A model generated the notes under the pieces. The model ran no database searches and had not been told where the DNA came from. It saw only the letters and a program-made list of their open reading frames with translations. DNA of 64,000 nucleotides from Chlorocebus sabaeus (Eukaryota > Chordata > Mammalia > Primates > Cercopithecidae). Location of the stretch: the NCBI RefSeq assembly GCF_047675955.1, contig NC_132914.1, positions 39,767,521 through 39,831,520 of the forward strand, given 5' to 3'. A program made the position numbers and the translations under genes. Shown here in pieces: positions 45,401 to 53,400 of this stretch; positions within the stretch are counted from its first letter, which is position 1; each line of letters opens with the position of its first letter.

Positions 45401-46267
45401 AGTGTTATCAACACTGGGTTCTGAAGGCCAGTACAGTTTTCTACGTAATACTTACTAATGGCCTCTCGTTTCACTCAGAGTGAAAGCCAGAGTCCTTACC
45501 ATGATGTAAATAGGTCCTATAAGGCACCTTGAGTGGGCTTACCTAAGATTACCCCTCTTTTCCTGAAATGCTTGTCCTCCAGAATTTGCACAGGTGCCTC
45601 TTACTCGTTTCAGGTCTTTATTCAAAAGTCACCTTCTCAATAATGGCATTTCTGACCTCCCTGTGTAAAATTTCACCTCCATTCCCAACTTAACATTCAA
45701 CAGCCCACCTTTCCCGCTTTTTCTCCTTAGCACCTAACATCTTAGCATCTCCTTAGTATCTAACATATAATTTGACTTAAATGTTCAACAAATACAGCTT
45801 CTTTTTTTTTTTTTTTTTTGAGACAGGGTCTCATTCTGTTACCCAGGCTGGAGTGCAGTGGTGTGATCTTGGCTCACTGTCACCTCCACCACCTAGGCTC
45901 AAGCAATCTTCCAACCTTAGGTGCCCAGGTAGCTTGTAGAGACATGGTGGCGCACACCTGTATTTCCCAGCTACTAGGGAGGCTGAGGTGGGAGTACCAT
46001 CTGAGGGGGCAGGAGGCTGCAGTGAGCCATGATAGTGCCACTGCACTCCAGCCTAGGTGACAGAATTAGACTGTCTTAAAAAAAAAAAAAAGAAGAAAAA
46101 GAAAAAAGAATTTTGCCAGGGAGAACTATTTGCTTAAGGTTATCTGTATCTCAAATAGCAGTCACTTGATAAGATTTACTTACCCGGTACAAGTCATTGT
46201 TTGTCAGGGAAAAGGGCAAGTTGGATACATACACTGTGCTCTTACTTGGAGCCAATCCACCACTCAT
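33309..46267 (-). CDS. ZCRB1: ZCRB1, U11/U12 snRNP 31 kDa protein, complete coding region in seven exons
   Basis: Encodes a nuclear RNA-binding component of the U11/U12 di-snRNP of the minor (U12) spliceosome. Joined coding exons 46267-46184, 44622-44594, 38825-38714, 38370-38263, 34214-34102, 33993-33918 and 33440-33309 sum to 651 bases plus stop, 217 residues, the length I recall for human. The RRM is at about residues 10-88 with RNP2 VYVSNL (12-17) and RNP1 KGVAFILF (51-58). A CCHC knuckle is at C107-C110-H115-C120. A lysine tract lies at 132-141 and an acidic, serine-containing tail follows, ending in YFSDEEELSD. All six coding introns are GT-AG with U2-type donors (GTAAGT, GTATGT). The start ATG lies two bases inside exon 2, so exon 1 is non-coding. 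It is transcribed away from PPHLN1. One difference from the human protein as I remember it: Gly for Val in SSG(V/G)PSTS. Confidence 0.97.
33918..33993 (-). CDS. ZCRB1: ZCRB1 exon 7
   Basis: 76 bases. Acceptor TTTATTTAAG, donor CAG/GTATTT. Acidic stretch (EEVEESEDEGED) and residues to 174. The first base completes the Ile149 codon. Confidence 0.95.
34102..34214 (-). CDS. ZCRB1: ZCRB1 exon 6
   Basis: 113 bases. Acceptor AACAAAAG, donor AAAT/GTATGT. Codes the second half of the zinc knuckle (ESGHLSYAC) and the lysine run. The coding strand is purine-rich (AAG/AAA repeats), a slippage-prone tract. Confidence 0.95.
34302..34598 (-). mobile_element. AluY about 90 bases upstream of ZCRB1 exon 6
   Basis: Sense to ZCRB1. 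ACTAAAAGGTTTT at 34289-34301 and 34599-34611 is the exact target duplication. Confidence 0.94.
34808..35126 (+). mobile_element. AluS in ZCRB1 intron 5
   Basis: GGTCAGGTGTGGTGGCTCACG start, AAAC repeat in the centre, A tail of about 22. Confidence 0.92.
35231..35532 (+). mobile_element. AluY in ZCRB1 intron 5
   Basis: GCCGGGTGCGGTGGCTCAAG head. ACTCTTTTGGG at 35221-35231 and 35533-35543 flanks it. Confidence 0.94.
35542..35893 (+). mobile_element. Alu with amplified CCCAGCACTGGGAT unit
   Basis: Near 35570-35630 the CAGC(G/A)CTGGGAT motif is repeated four times before GAGACTGAGGCAG. Ends in AAAAC tail. Confidence 0.9.
35965..36120. repeat. DNA-transposon remnant (hAT-like)
   Basis: GTTGCACTATCCAATTACAG, ATGTGGCTATTGAGAACTTG and GGTAAAATACACATTGGATT recall a common hAT-type nonautonomous repeat. 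Family not certain. Confidence 0.5.
36121..37008. other. ZCRB1 intron 5, unrecognised sequence
   Basis: AT-rich; CCTTCCCTCCCTCCCTTTC tract near 36678. No other feature seen. Confidence 0.45.
37009..37309 (-). mobile_element. AluS in ZCRB1 intron 5
   Basis: TGTTT(T/C)TTAAGTATTTTAT at 36990-37008 and 37310-37328 is a 19-bp target duplication with one mismatch. Confidence 0.95.
37844..38150 (+). mobile_element. AluJ-like in ZCRB1 intron 5
   Basis: GGCCAGGCACAGTGGCTAACAC start, diverged body, AAATA tail; 113 bases from exon 5. Confidence 0.9.
38263..38370 (-). CDS. ZCRB1: ZCRB1 exon 5
   Basis: 108 bases, phase 0 both sides. Acceptor GTTTAG, donor GGG/GTAAGT. Codes LFGRVIKASIAIDNGRAAEF to CYECG: RRM end plus first two knuckle cysteines. 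Confidence 0.96.
38714..38825 (-). CDS. ZCRB1: ZCRB1 exon 4
   Basis: 112 bases. Acceptor GCTTTAAG, donor CAG/GTAAGC. Codes VTIMKDKDTRKSKGVAFILF onward to INNKQ (residues 39-75), including RNP1. Confidence 0.96.
39279..39404 (+). mobile_element. Monomeric Alu (FLAM/FRAM-like) in ZCRB1 intron 3
   Basis: Single arm, GCTGGGTGTGGTGGTGCGC to GAGACCCCAATCTTT. AATCTCCAG at 39270-39278 and 39405-39413 flanks it. Confidence 0.78.
39688..39740. repeat. (GA)n then (GAAT)n microsatellite
   Basis: AGAGAGAG tract followed by five to six GAAT units; ZCRB1 intron 3. Confidence 0.95.
39741..41515. other. ZCRB1 intron 3, no recognised element
   Basis: AT-rich intronic DNA, no repeat family recognised by eye. 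Confidence 0.4.
41516..41835 (+). repeat. LINE-2 3' fragment
   Basis: L2-like tract with TTGTGCCTTTGTTCACACAGC, ACCTCTGAATCATTGCCC and GGATTCAAGTCAGTG. Confidence 0.65.
42638..42945 (-). mobile_element. Alu in ZCRB1 intron 3
   Basis: Antisense. TGCATTTTCTC / TGCATTTGCTT flanks it; a CCTCCACCTCCATCCGCCTCC expansion lies in the right arm. Confidence 0.92.
43015..43365 (+). repeat. LINE-2 3' fragment
   Basis: CAAGGCCTTTGCACAAGCTA, TTCCCTCTACCTGAAATATTCC and GTAAGCCTTCCCTGGCTC are classic L2 landmarks. Confidence 0.82.
43530..43695 (+). repeat. MIR SINE
   Basis: CAGTTTCATCATTTATAATA, GTTGTGAGAATTAAATAATAC and CAATGCCTGGCATATATATG. Confidence 0.82.
43696..44593. other. ZCRB1 intron 3, no recognised element
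   Basis: AT-rich. An open stretch at 44017-44364 has no start context or homology and is treated as chance. Confidence 0.4.
44594..44622 (-). CDS. ZCRB1: ZCRB1 exon 3 (29-base microexon)
   Basis: Acceptor TTGTTTCAG, donor AA/GTAAGT. Codes IFSKYGKVV and two bases of Lys38. It holds RRM helix/loop residues, so skipping would shift the frame. Confidence 0.96.
44623..45464. other. ZCRB1 intron 2, no recognised element
   Basis: AT-rich; nothing assigned. Confidence 0.4.
45465..45770 (+). repeat. LINE-2 3' fragment
   Basis: GAAATGCTTGTCCTCCAG, GTCTTTATTCAAAAGTCACC and ATTTCTGACCTCCCTGTG match L2. Confidence 0.75.
45801..46108. mobile_element. Head-to-head inverted Alu pair (hairpin) in ZCRB1 intron 2
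   Basis: 45801-45935 is the antisense 3' part of an Alu (T-run, GAGACAGGGTCTC ... CTCACTGTCACCTCC). 45945-46108 is the same part in sense (GAGGCTGCAGTGAGCC ... GACTGTCTTAAAA). Both outer ends are Alu tails. The two arms are complementary over about 130 bases with a loop of only a few tens. Confidence 0.9.
46184..46267 (-). CDS. ZCRB1: ZCRB1 exon 2 coding part (N terminus)
   Basis: Exon begins at 46269 after acceptor CACTTTTAG; AA then ATG at 46267-46265. Codes MSGGLAPSKSTVYVSNLPFS to LYR (residues 1-28) with RNP2. Donor CGG/GTAAGT. Confidence 0.97.
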
Positions 46268-46318
46268 TTCTAAAAGTGAAAATAAACCTATCAGCAATCA
46301 ATCTAAACCAGGATTCTT

Positions 46319-46582
46319 TTTTTTTTTTTTTTGAGACAGAGTTTCGCTCTTGTTGCCCAGGCTGGGGTGCAATGGCGCAATCTCGGCTCACTGCAACCTC
46401 CACCTCCCAGTTTCAAGCAATTCTCCTGCCTCAGCCTCCCGAGTAGCTGGGATTACAGGTATCCATCACCATGCCCGGCTAATTTTGTATTTTTAGTAGA
46501 GACAGGGTTTCACCATGTTGGTCAGGCTGGTCTTGAACTCCTGACCTCAAGTGATCCACCTGTCTCAGCGTCCCAAAGTGGC
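46319..46582 (-). mobile_element. Alu, 5'-truncated, 50 bases upstream of ZCRB1 exon 2
   Basis: Antisense to the window, sense to ZCRB1. CTAAACCAGG(T)ATTCTT at 46303-46318 and 46583-46599 flanks it. The Alu lacks its first about 35 bases. Confidence 0.93.
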
Positions 46583-46599
46583 CTAAACCAGGTATTCTT

Positions 46600-47050
46600 A
46601 ATTCCAAATAAAACAATCAGACCAGTCTGGGTATTATTTTGAAAAAACAACAACAAAAAACAAAAAACAAAAATCAATACAGTATTAACAATCACTGATT
46701 TAACTATGCCAGATTTGTACACCTTCCTTACAAGTTAGGAACTCCAGCAGGCTGAATTAAGGAATTCCTTTTTCCCAGTCACCACTCAAGAAAAATTCTT
46801 TTTTGGTTCTTCTTCTTTCAAGTATTCTTTACATCAACACTTTCAGTGCCAGACTGTATGGGTATGGAGATGGGTTTTAAATAGATGAAGGAAAAACCCT
46901 ACGGCTACTCCTAACTTCCACTCAGACTATGAGCAAAAAATGCTTTAATGCATATGTATTGTATATGGACAATACCTACACACCTTGCTCACCCAGATCA
47001 GAAAGAGCCTGGGGACTCAGAAAGAACCTTAGTCACTGATTTTTGCTAAT
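46600..47050. other. ZCRB1 intron 1, no recognised element
   Basis: AAAACAACAACAAAAAAC tract near 46641; otherwise nothing assigned. Confidence 0.4.
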
Positions 47051-47054
47051 ACAC

Positions 47055-47368
47055 AGTCATGCTACGCTTAAGGAAGGAGGTATGTTCTGAGTGTGTTACG
47101 TGATTTCATAGCGCAAACATCATAGGGTGTACTGAGACAAACTTAGATGGTCTAGCCTATTGCTCCTAGGCTGCAACCTGTATAGGATGTTAATGTAGCG
47201 AATAATGTAGACAATTGAAACACAATGGTAAATATTTACGTAGCTAAAGACAGAAAAGGTGCACTAAAAACATGGTACAATGTACAATGTATTATACTCT
47301 TAGGAGACCACTGTGGTATATGTGGTTTGTTGTTAACCAAAAAGTTGTTATGCTGTGCATGCCTGTAC
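47055..47368. mobile_element. Nonautonomous Tigger-type DNA transposon in ZCRB1 intron 1
   Basis: Ends CAGTCATGCTACGCTTAAGG (left) and TTATGCTGTGCATGCCTG (right) are imperfect inverted repeats. Internal TAGCCTATTGCTCCTAGGC and ACACAATGGTAAATATTTACG match a Tigger/MER family with an internal deletion. Exact family name not certain. Confidence 0.75.
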
Positions 47369-47925
47369 TATGGCTGGGTACCTTTTTTGTTTGTCTTAAT
47401 TTTTTTTTCTCTGGAGTGGTGTGTTAAGAGGAAAATTTTCTTTTCCCCATTTAGTATGATATTAAGGAGGAAATTTAAGCTTTACGTATTGACAATATAA
47501 ACTTCTTTCGAAATGTTAACTTTGCTTATTATTGCCAAATTATGAAATGATACATTATATAAATAGGCTTGGTGCCTGGAAGAGACGGACTCGTATGTAT
47601 GTGTGTATATGTATATAAAATTTACAAATGTAATCAGTAATTAATTTTCACACCTTATCTTACAAAGTCAGCAAATTACTGTGAGAATATCAGACTCAAC
47701 CAAATTCAAATTTCTGATTTAAAAAGAGCATGTGGTGTGTATTTGAGATGGGGGACGAACCATCACAAATGGAGAAGTACTGACTCTAAGGCATGCGAAT
47801 TCGTGAAGGAATGAGAAAACTGACTCATGTTTGGTGTTTTGGGGGAATTATTTAGAAAACTTCAGGAACTCAACATAGATAGGTCGCTTTTTAAAAGTTT
47901 CTCATTTGAAACTATGCCTTAGACG
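47369..47925. other. ZCRB1 intron 1, no recognised element
   Basis: Unique-looking; a short ATGTATGTGTGTATATGTATA tract near 47596. Confidence 0.4.
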
Positions 47926-48068
47926 TTCTGCTGAGAGCCGCGAAGGCAGGTAAAGGTTAAGGTCCTGGAATAAAAAGGGTGGCGGGAGAGAGGGGCAGAG
48001 CGTTTTGGCAGCCGAGTCTGGGGAGGGGGTCCCGCAGAAAGGAAGGCCGCAGCTGAGGAGGCGTTTAC

Positions 48069-48250
48069 CTTCACGTGGGTTGGGCCTGGGAGACCAGAAG
48101 AGTGCGAGCCCTCGGCTCAGCTGGGGCTCAACCCCGACTCTTCGTAGCCGCTCGCAGCGGCCTTGGCATCACGAATCCTGGGAGGGGTCAGGCGCGGAGA
48201 CCAGATGGTAGCAGCCACGGTGCCTCTTCCCGGCTGTTTCAGATCCGGGC
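48069..48250 (-). other. ZCRB1: ZCRB1 exon 1, non-coding (approximate)
   Basis: Best minus-strand donor in the promoter block is GAAG/GTAAAC (GT at 48068-48067), so exon 1 would end at 48069. The transcription start cannot be read from sequence; the upper edge is a guess near the ETS/CRE cluster. Confidence 0.45.
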
Positions 48251-48256
48251 CCGGAA
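48251..48256 (+). promoter_or_regulatory. ETS-type site CCGGAA
   Basis: CCGGAAGGCGG, upstream ETS-like element in the shared promoter. Confidence 0.5.
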
Positions 48257-48282
48257 GGCGGGCCCAGAGGCGAGCGCTTCGC

Positions 48283-48290
48283 TGACGTCA
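48283..48290. promoter_or_regulatory. CRE palindrome TGACGTCA
   Basis: Perfect CREB/ATF consensus between the two divergent first exons. Confidence 0.75.
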
Positions 48291-48299
48291 ATGCGCGCG

Positions 48300-48307
48300 C
48301 CGGAAGT
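48300..48307 (+). promoter_or_regulatory. ETS site CCGGAAGT
   Basis: Perfect ETS/GABP-type core, ten bases from the CRE, directly before the presumed PPHLN1 exon 1. Confidence 0.7.
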
Positions 48308-48374
48308 GCCTACCTGGGATAACGGCGGCGAGCGGACGACTACGTTTACTGGGTGTCTCGGAGGGCCAGAGTCG
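48308..48374 (+). other. PPHLN1: PPHLN1 exon 1, non-coding (5' edge approximate)
   Basis: Ends at GAGTCG/GTGAGC (GT at 48375-48376), a strong donor inside the promoter block. The start is inferred from the ETS site just upstream and may lie nearby instead. Confidence 0.55.
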
Positions 48375-50412
48375 GTGAGCGACTTTTACCTTTCCCAGAG
48401 ATGGATGCAGAGCGAGTGCGGGCTGCTAAACGCTGGGGGTTTAGCGGGGGGAGGCGGGAGTTTTCTGTGTCGGGTCCTGGATTCTCCTGCCTTTGAATTG
48501 TGCAGCAATTCTGCCCATGCGGTTGAGGGTGGAGAGATGCAGTGGAGTTTGGAATAAAGGGAAGTATTGAGTCTTAAGATACGGGTTCGCCTCTCTGTAG
48601 CGCCTTAATATGCAAAAAGAAGACTGAGCTAGGTAACTTCAGCAACCCGAGAGCAGTCAGGAAGTCCGTAATTGTACTGAAGGTGTTCGCCGTACCCAGC
48701 TATTAGGCACTTTGGGAACTACAAAATAAACGGACCGTTTTTTTGGTTTGTTTTGTTTTCTGGTGGAGATCTCAGTCTAGTTGGGGAGACAAGGACAACT
48801 TGGAGAGAGTTAGATTCACAGAATGACTCATCTTTAGCGTGGGTATGGACAAATGTTGAACTACTTGGCACCTTTTCTCTTCCTGTAAATCTATAATGGC
48901 TACGCACTGCTTTTTCTGTAAGAGGCCATAACGTGCCCATCATTCCTACAGAAAAATCAGAACATAATGCAAGGTAGTTTATACTTCTACCCACCAGCAC
49001 ATACAGACCAGGCCTCTAACCACTCCCTGGGAGCCTGCGTTCTAGCAGCCTGGAACCCAGAGCCTCTCCTGGAGCCTGCACAATCTATCCAGAGTGAAGC
49101 CGATGTCTTCTAGAGGGACGGAAGTGCAATCCATCCAGGGCGCAGCTGAATTTTGAGAGGCCTGAATACCTCCGTGGCCGCCAGGGGACCGCTGGGACTA
49201 AGTCTCTTGGCAAACTTGTGGCCGGCCAAACCTACTATGCATTACATCCCTGTTATCCTTGGTTACCGCACAAGATGTAAGCCTCTTTGGTCTTCTGTGC
49301 TATAGTCTCATTTCCATGCTGCTTTGTGCTTCCTTTCGACTTAGGCTATCATTACTTCTTCGTTTCTTCCCCATTTAACCCCTCAACACCCCCATCTGTG
49401 CTTTCTGAAACATCTATTTCCTGCTTAAACTATTTTACGTATTCAACTTCTTTAGTGAAATTCTCTTTCATCTCCTAACCTTTACTATTAATAACACATA
49501 GCTTTTCCTGCCAGCCATTTCAGTTGAGCACTTTCTCTGACCCTGCATTTAAAATTTGGGCATGGCTGTAGCCATGTTGAACTGATTTCAATTCCTTAAA
49601 ATACTTTCTTCCCTCAGTATCTTCACAAAGGCTCTTTTGTCTCTCTGGGACATTTGAGCTCCCTGTTCCCTCTTGCCTTTTTCTGGATAACTTCTACTAA
49701 AGATCTGAGTTTAGCTGTCACTTTACTTGAGGGGTATTCCCTAACTTCCATAGAGTTAGGTATTTTTGCTGTGTACTCTTAGCTGCCCTGCACTTCCCTT
49801 ACGGCATTTATCACATGTATCCTAATTGCTTGTTTCTTTGCCATCCCTACTAAGCGAGGCTATCGGTGAGGGACTGTGTTTGTCTTGTTGGTCTTTGTAA
49901 CTCCAGTAGCTAATACTGTTCTTGGCACATAAGACAGTCAGGTATTTCTTGAATGATTGCAGGTGCTGAAGGTGTGGTCTCAGAGATCAGACAGTTAACG
50001 TTAATGAATACTTCACCCATAAAAGGGGTCACCTGCCACTCAGCTACAGCTGGTTGTGGCTCTGTGAGAATATGATCCTAGTTTTGCCAGAACATCTACT
50101 TTTTTCAAAAAAAGTTGGAAATAGAATTTTTAGGCCGGGCGCGGTGGCTCAAGCCTGTAATCCCAGCACTTTGGGAGGCCGAGACGGGCGGATCACGAGG
50201 TCAGGAGATCGAGACCATCCTGGCTAACACGGTGAAACCCCGTCTCTACTAAAAATACAAAAAACTAGCCGGGCGAGGTGGCAGGCGCCTGTAGTCCCAG
50301 CTACTCCGGAGGCTGAGGCAGGAGAATGGCGTAAACCCGGGAGGCGGAGCTTGCAGTGAGCTGAGATCCGGCCACTGCAGTCCAGCCCAGGCTACAGAGC
50401 AAGACTCCGTCT

Positions 50413-50455
<43 letters not shown>

Positions 50456-53400
50456 ATTTTTAAAAAAGCATCCTCTCCCAGTTTTTAAATGTTGTCAGTG
50501 GAATAGAATTTTATTAAAAAAAATGGGTCAAACACAAGTCTCATGTGACCTATCAGTCACTAGTCTGGAATCTGTTTTAAGTCATGTAGGATTTATTTAA
50601 TGGGCTTTGTGGAGAATAATAGGTTTTGAGTTGGGCCTTGATGGACTGTTGGATGTCAAATGAGAGAATGGGAAAAGGTATCCAGTTTGGAAAATAAACA
50701 GCTGTATGATAGTGTGTGTTAGTCTGTTTGTGGCACAATAAGGAAACTGGCATAATTATATGCTTTTGGAGAGAATAGAAGGTTAGATATAATAGAAGGT
50801 GGCATATGGAAGATAGAAGTTTGGATTTATTATGGTTAATAAACCACTTGGATTCTTGATCCTGGAAACTTCACATTATGAATATGCATTAACCGTTGAT
50901 TATCCTTTTTTAGGGTAAAATGGAGGGTAAAACACTGGAAGGAGGCTGACCAGTTAAGACCTTAACCTCAATCCATATATGAAATAAGATTCAGATTTAT
51001 AAATATTATATGTAGGCAGACATCTGGCATTTTTGTTTACTTGTGTAATTTCAGTTAATTGATCAATTATAATGGACGGTCAGGGATCTCCTACTAAGTT
51101 TAGTGCAGTACATTCGGGCTTATAGAAGAAATATCCTTAGAGCATTGGAAAGTCAAGTGACTTGTGAAACTAGTAGAGAATACAGTACTTTATATTTTTT
51201 TATTTTTTGAGACGGTGTCTTGCTCTGTTGCCCAGGCTGGAGTGCAGTGGGATGATCATGGCTCACTGTACCCTCCAGCTCCCAGGTTCAGGGGATTCTC
51301 CTGCCTCAACTTCCTGAGTAGCTGGTATTACAGGCATGTGCCACTATGCCCGGTTAATTTTTATATATTTTTTAAGTGGAAACGGGGTATTACCATGTTG
51401 GCCAGACTGATCTTGAACTCCCGATCTCGAATGATCTACATGGCTCAGCCTCCCAAAATGCTGGGATTACAGGCATGAGCCACTGCACCAGGCCCCGGCA
51501 TCAGTTAATTTTTTTTTTCAACGACCTTAACTAATTATGTTCTAAAATTTATGTTTAGTTGTCTGGATTTCAAATATTTTCTTTTTTTTTTTTTTTTTTG
51601 AGACAGAGTCTCACTCTGTCACGCAAGCTGGAATGTAGTGGTGCGATCTCTGCTCACTGCAAGCTCCCCCTCCTGGGTTCACGCCATTCCCCTACCTCAG
51701 CCTCCCAAGTAGCTGGGACTGCAGGTGCCCACCACCACGCCTGGCTAATTTTGTTTTTGTATTTTTAGTAGAGATGAGGTTTCACTCTATTAGCCAGTAT
51801 GGTCTGGATCTCCTGACTTCGTGATCCACCCCCACTCGGCCTCCCAAAGTGCTGGGATTACAAGTGTGAGCCACTGCGCCTGGCCTGGAATTTCAAATAT
51901 TTTCTAATAGAAACATTAGAATATTAATTCACTCTGAATACTGAGCACAGTGTGCAAATTGTTCTAGGAGCTTAATATTCATCAATGAACAAGTAGACAT
52001 TCCTCCTGTTTATTATTATTAGCATTAATAATCTAAGATACTATATAGTGTACTTTTAATACAGATTATACCCTCACTACTAGAAATACTACTGGTAGAA
52101 ATACTACTAGTGAAGGACTAATGTGTATTAAAAGTACATTATATAGTATCTTAGATTATTAGTGCTAATTAAAAATAGCACAACTGGGGGATCTGTTAGT
52201 TAAGTGACATTAAGAAGGTGACATTGAAGGGCAGGAAAGTTAATTCCACAGATACCTGGATGAAGGGGTGGCCTGCCCCTTCACACCTGCGGGTATTTCT
52301 CGTCAGGTGGGACGAGAGACTGAGAAAAGAAATAAGACACGGAGACAAAATATAGAGAAAGAACAGTGGGCCCAGGAGACCGGCGCTCAGCATATGGAGG
52401 ACCTGCACCGACACCAGTGTGTGAGTTCCCTCAGTATTTATTGATTACTATTTTCACTGTCTCAGTAAGGGGCATGCGGCAGGAGAACAGGGTGATAGTG
52501 GGGAGAAGGTCAGCAAGAAAACATGTGAGCAAAGGTATCTGTCACAAATAAGTTCAAGGGAAGGTACTATGCCTGGATGTGCACGTAGACCAGATTTATG
52601 CTTCTCTCCACCCAAACATTTCGGTGTAGTAAAGAAGAACAGAGCAGCATTACCGCCAGCATATCTCGCCTCCAGCCACAGGGCAGTTTTCTTCTATGTC
52701 AGAATAGAACAAATGTACAATTGGGTTTTATACCGCAGGACATTCCGTTCCCAGGGGCATGCAGGAGACAGAGGCCTTCCTCTTACCTCAACCACAAGAG
52801 GCCTTCTTTCCTCTTTTACTAATCCTCCTCAGCACAGACCCTTCACGAGTGTCAGGCTGGGGGACGGTCAGGTCTTTCCCATCCCATGAGGCCATATCTC
52901 AGGCTGTCTCAGTAGGGAGAAACCTTGGATAGTACCCGGCTTTCCTGGGCAGAGGTTCCTGCGGCTTTCCGCAGTGCATTGTGCTCCTGGTTAATCGAGA
53001 ATGGAGAATGGCGATGACTGTAAGCATACTGTTAACAAGGCACATCCTGCACAGCCCTAGATCCCTTAAACCTTGATACCATACAACACATGTTTCTGTG
53101 AGCACAAGGCTGGGGCTAAAGTTACAGATTAACAGCATCTCAAGGCAAAACAGTTGTTCAGGGTACAGATCTTTTTTTTTTTTTTTTTTTTTTTTGAGAC
53201 AGAGTCTCATTCTGTCACCCAGACTGGAGTGCAATGGCGAGATCTCGGCTCGCTGCGACCTCTGCCTCTCGGGTTCAAGCGATTCTCCTACCTCAGCCTC
53301 CTGAGTAGCTGGGACTACAGGTGTCTGCCACCACACCCAGCTAATTTTTTGTATTTTCAGTAGAGACGGGGTTTCACTGTGTTAGCCAGGATGGGCTTGA

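Larger units (their letters stand above)
47930..48480. promoter_or_regulatory. CpG-rich bidirectional promoter of ZCRB1 and PPHLN1
   Basis: The only extended CpG-dense, GC-rich block in the gene half of the window, placed between the divergent first exons. It contains a full CRE palindrome, two ETS-type CCGGAA sites and a GCGCGCGCC stretch. No TATA box is evident for either direction, as is usual for such housekeeping promoters. Confidence 0.85.

Noticed and set aside
48075..48557. 160-codon open frame across the promoter
   Set aside because: Lies over the CpG-rich promoter and the exon 1 donor, interrupted by the true splice site; no recognisable domain.
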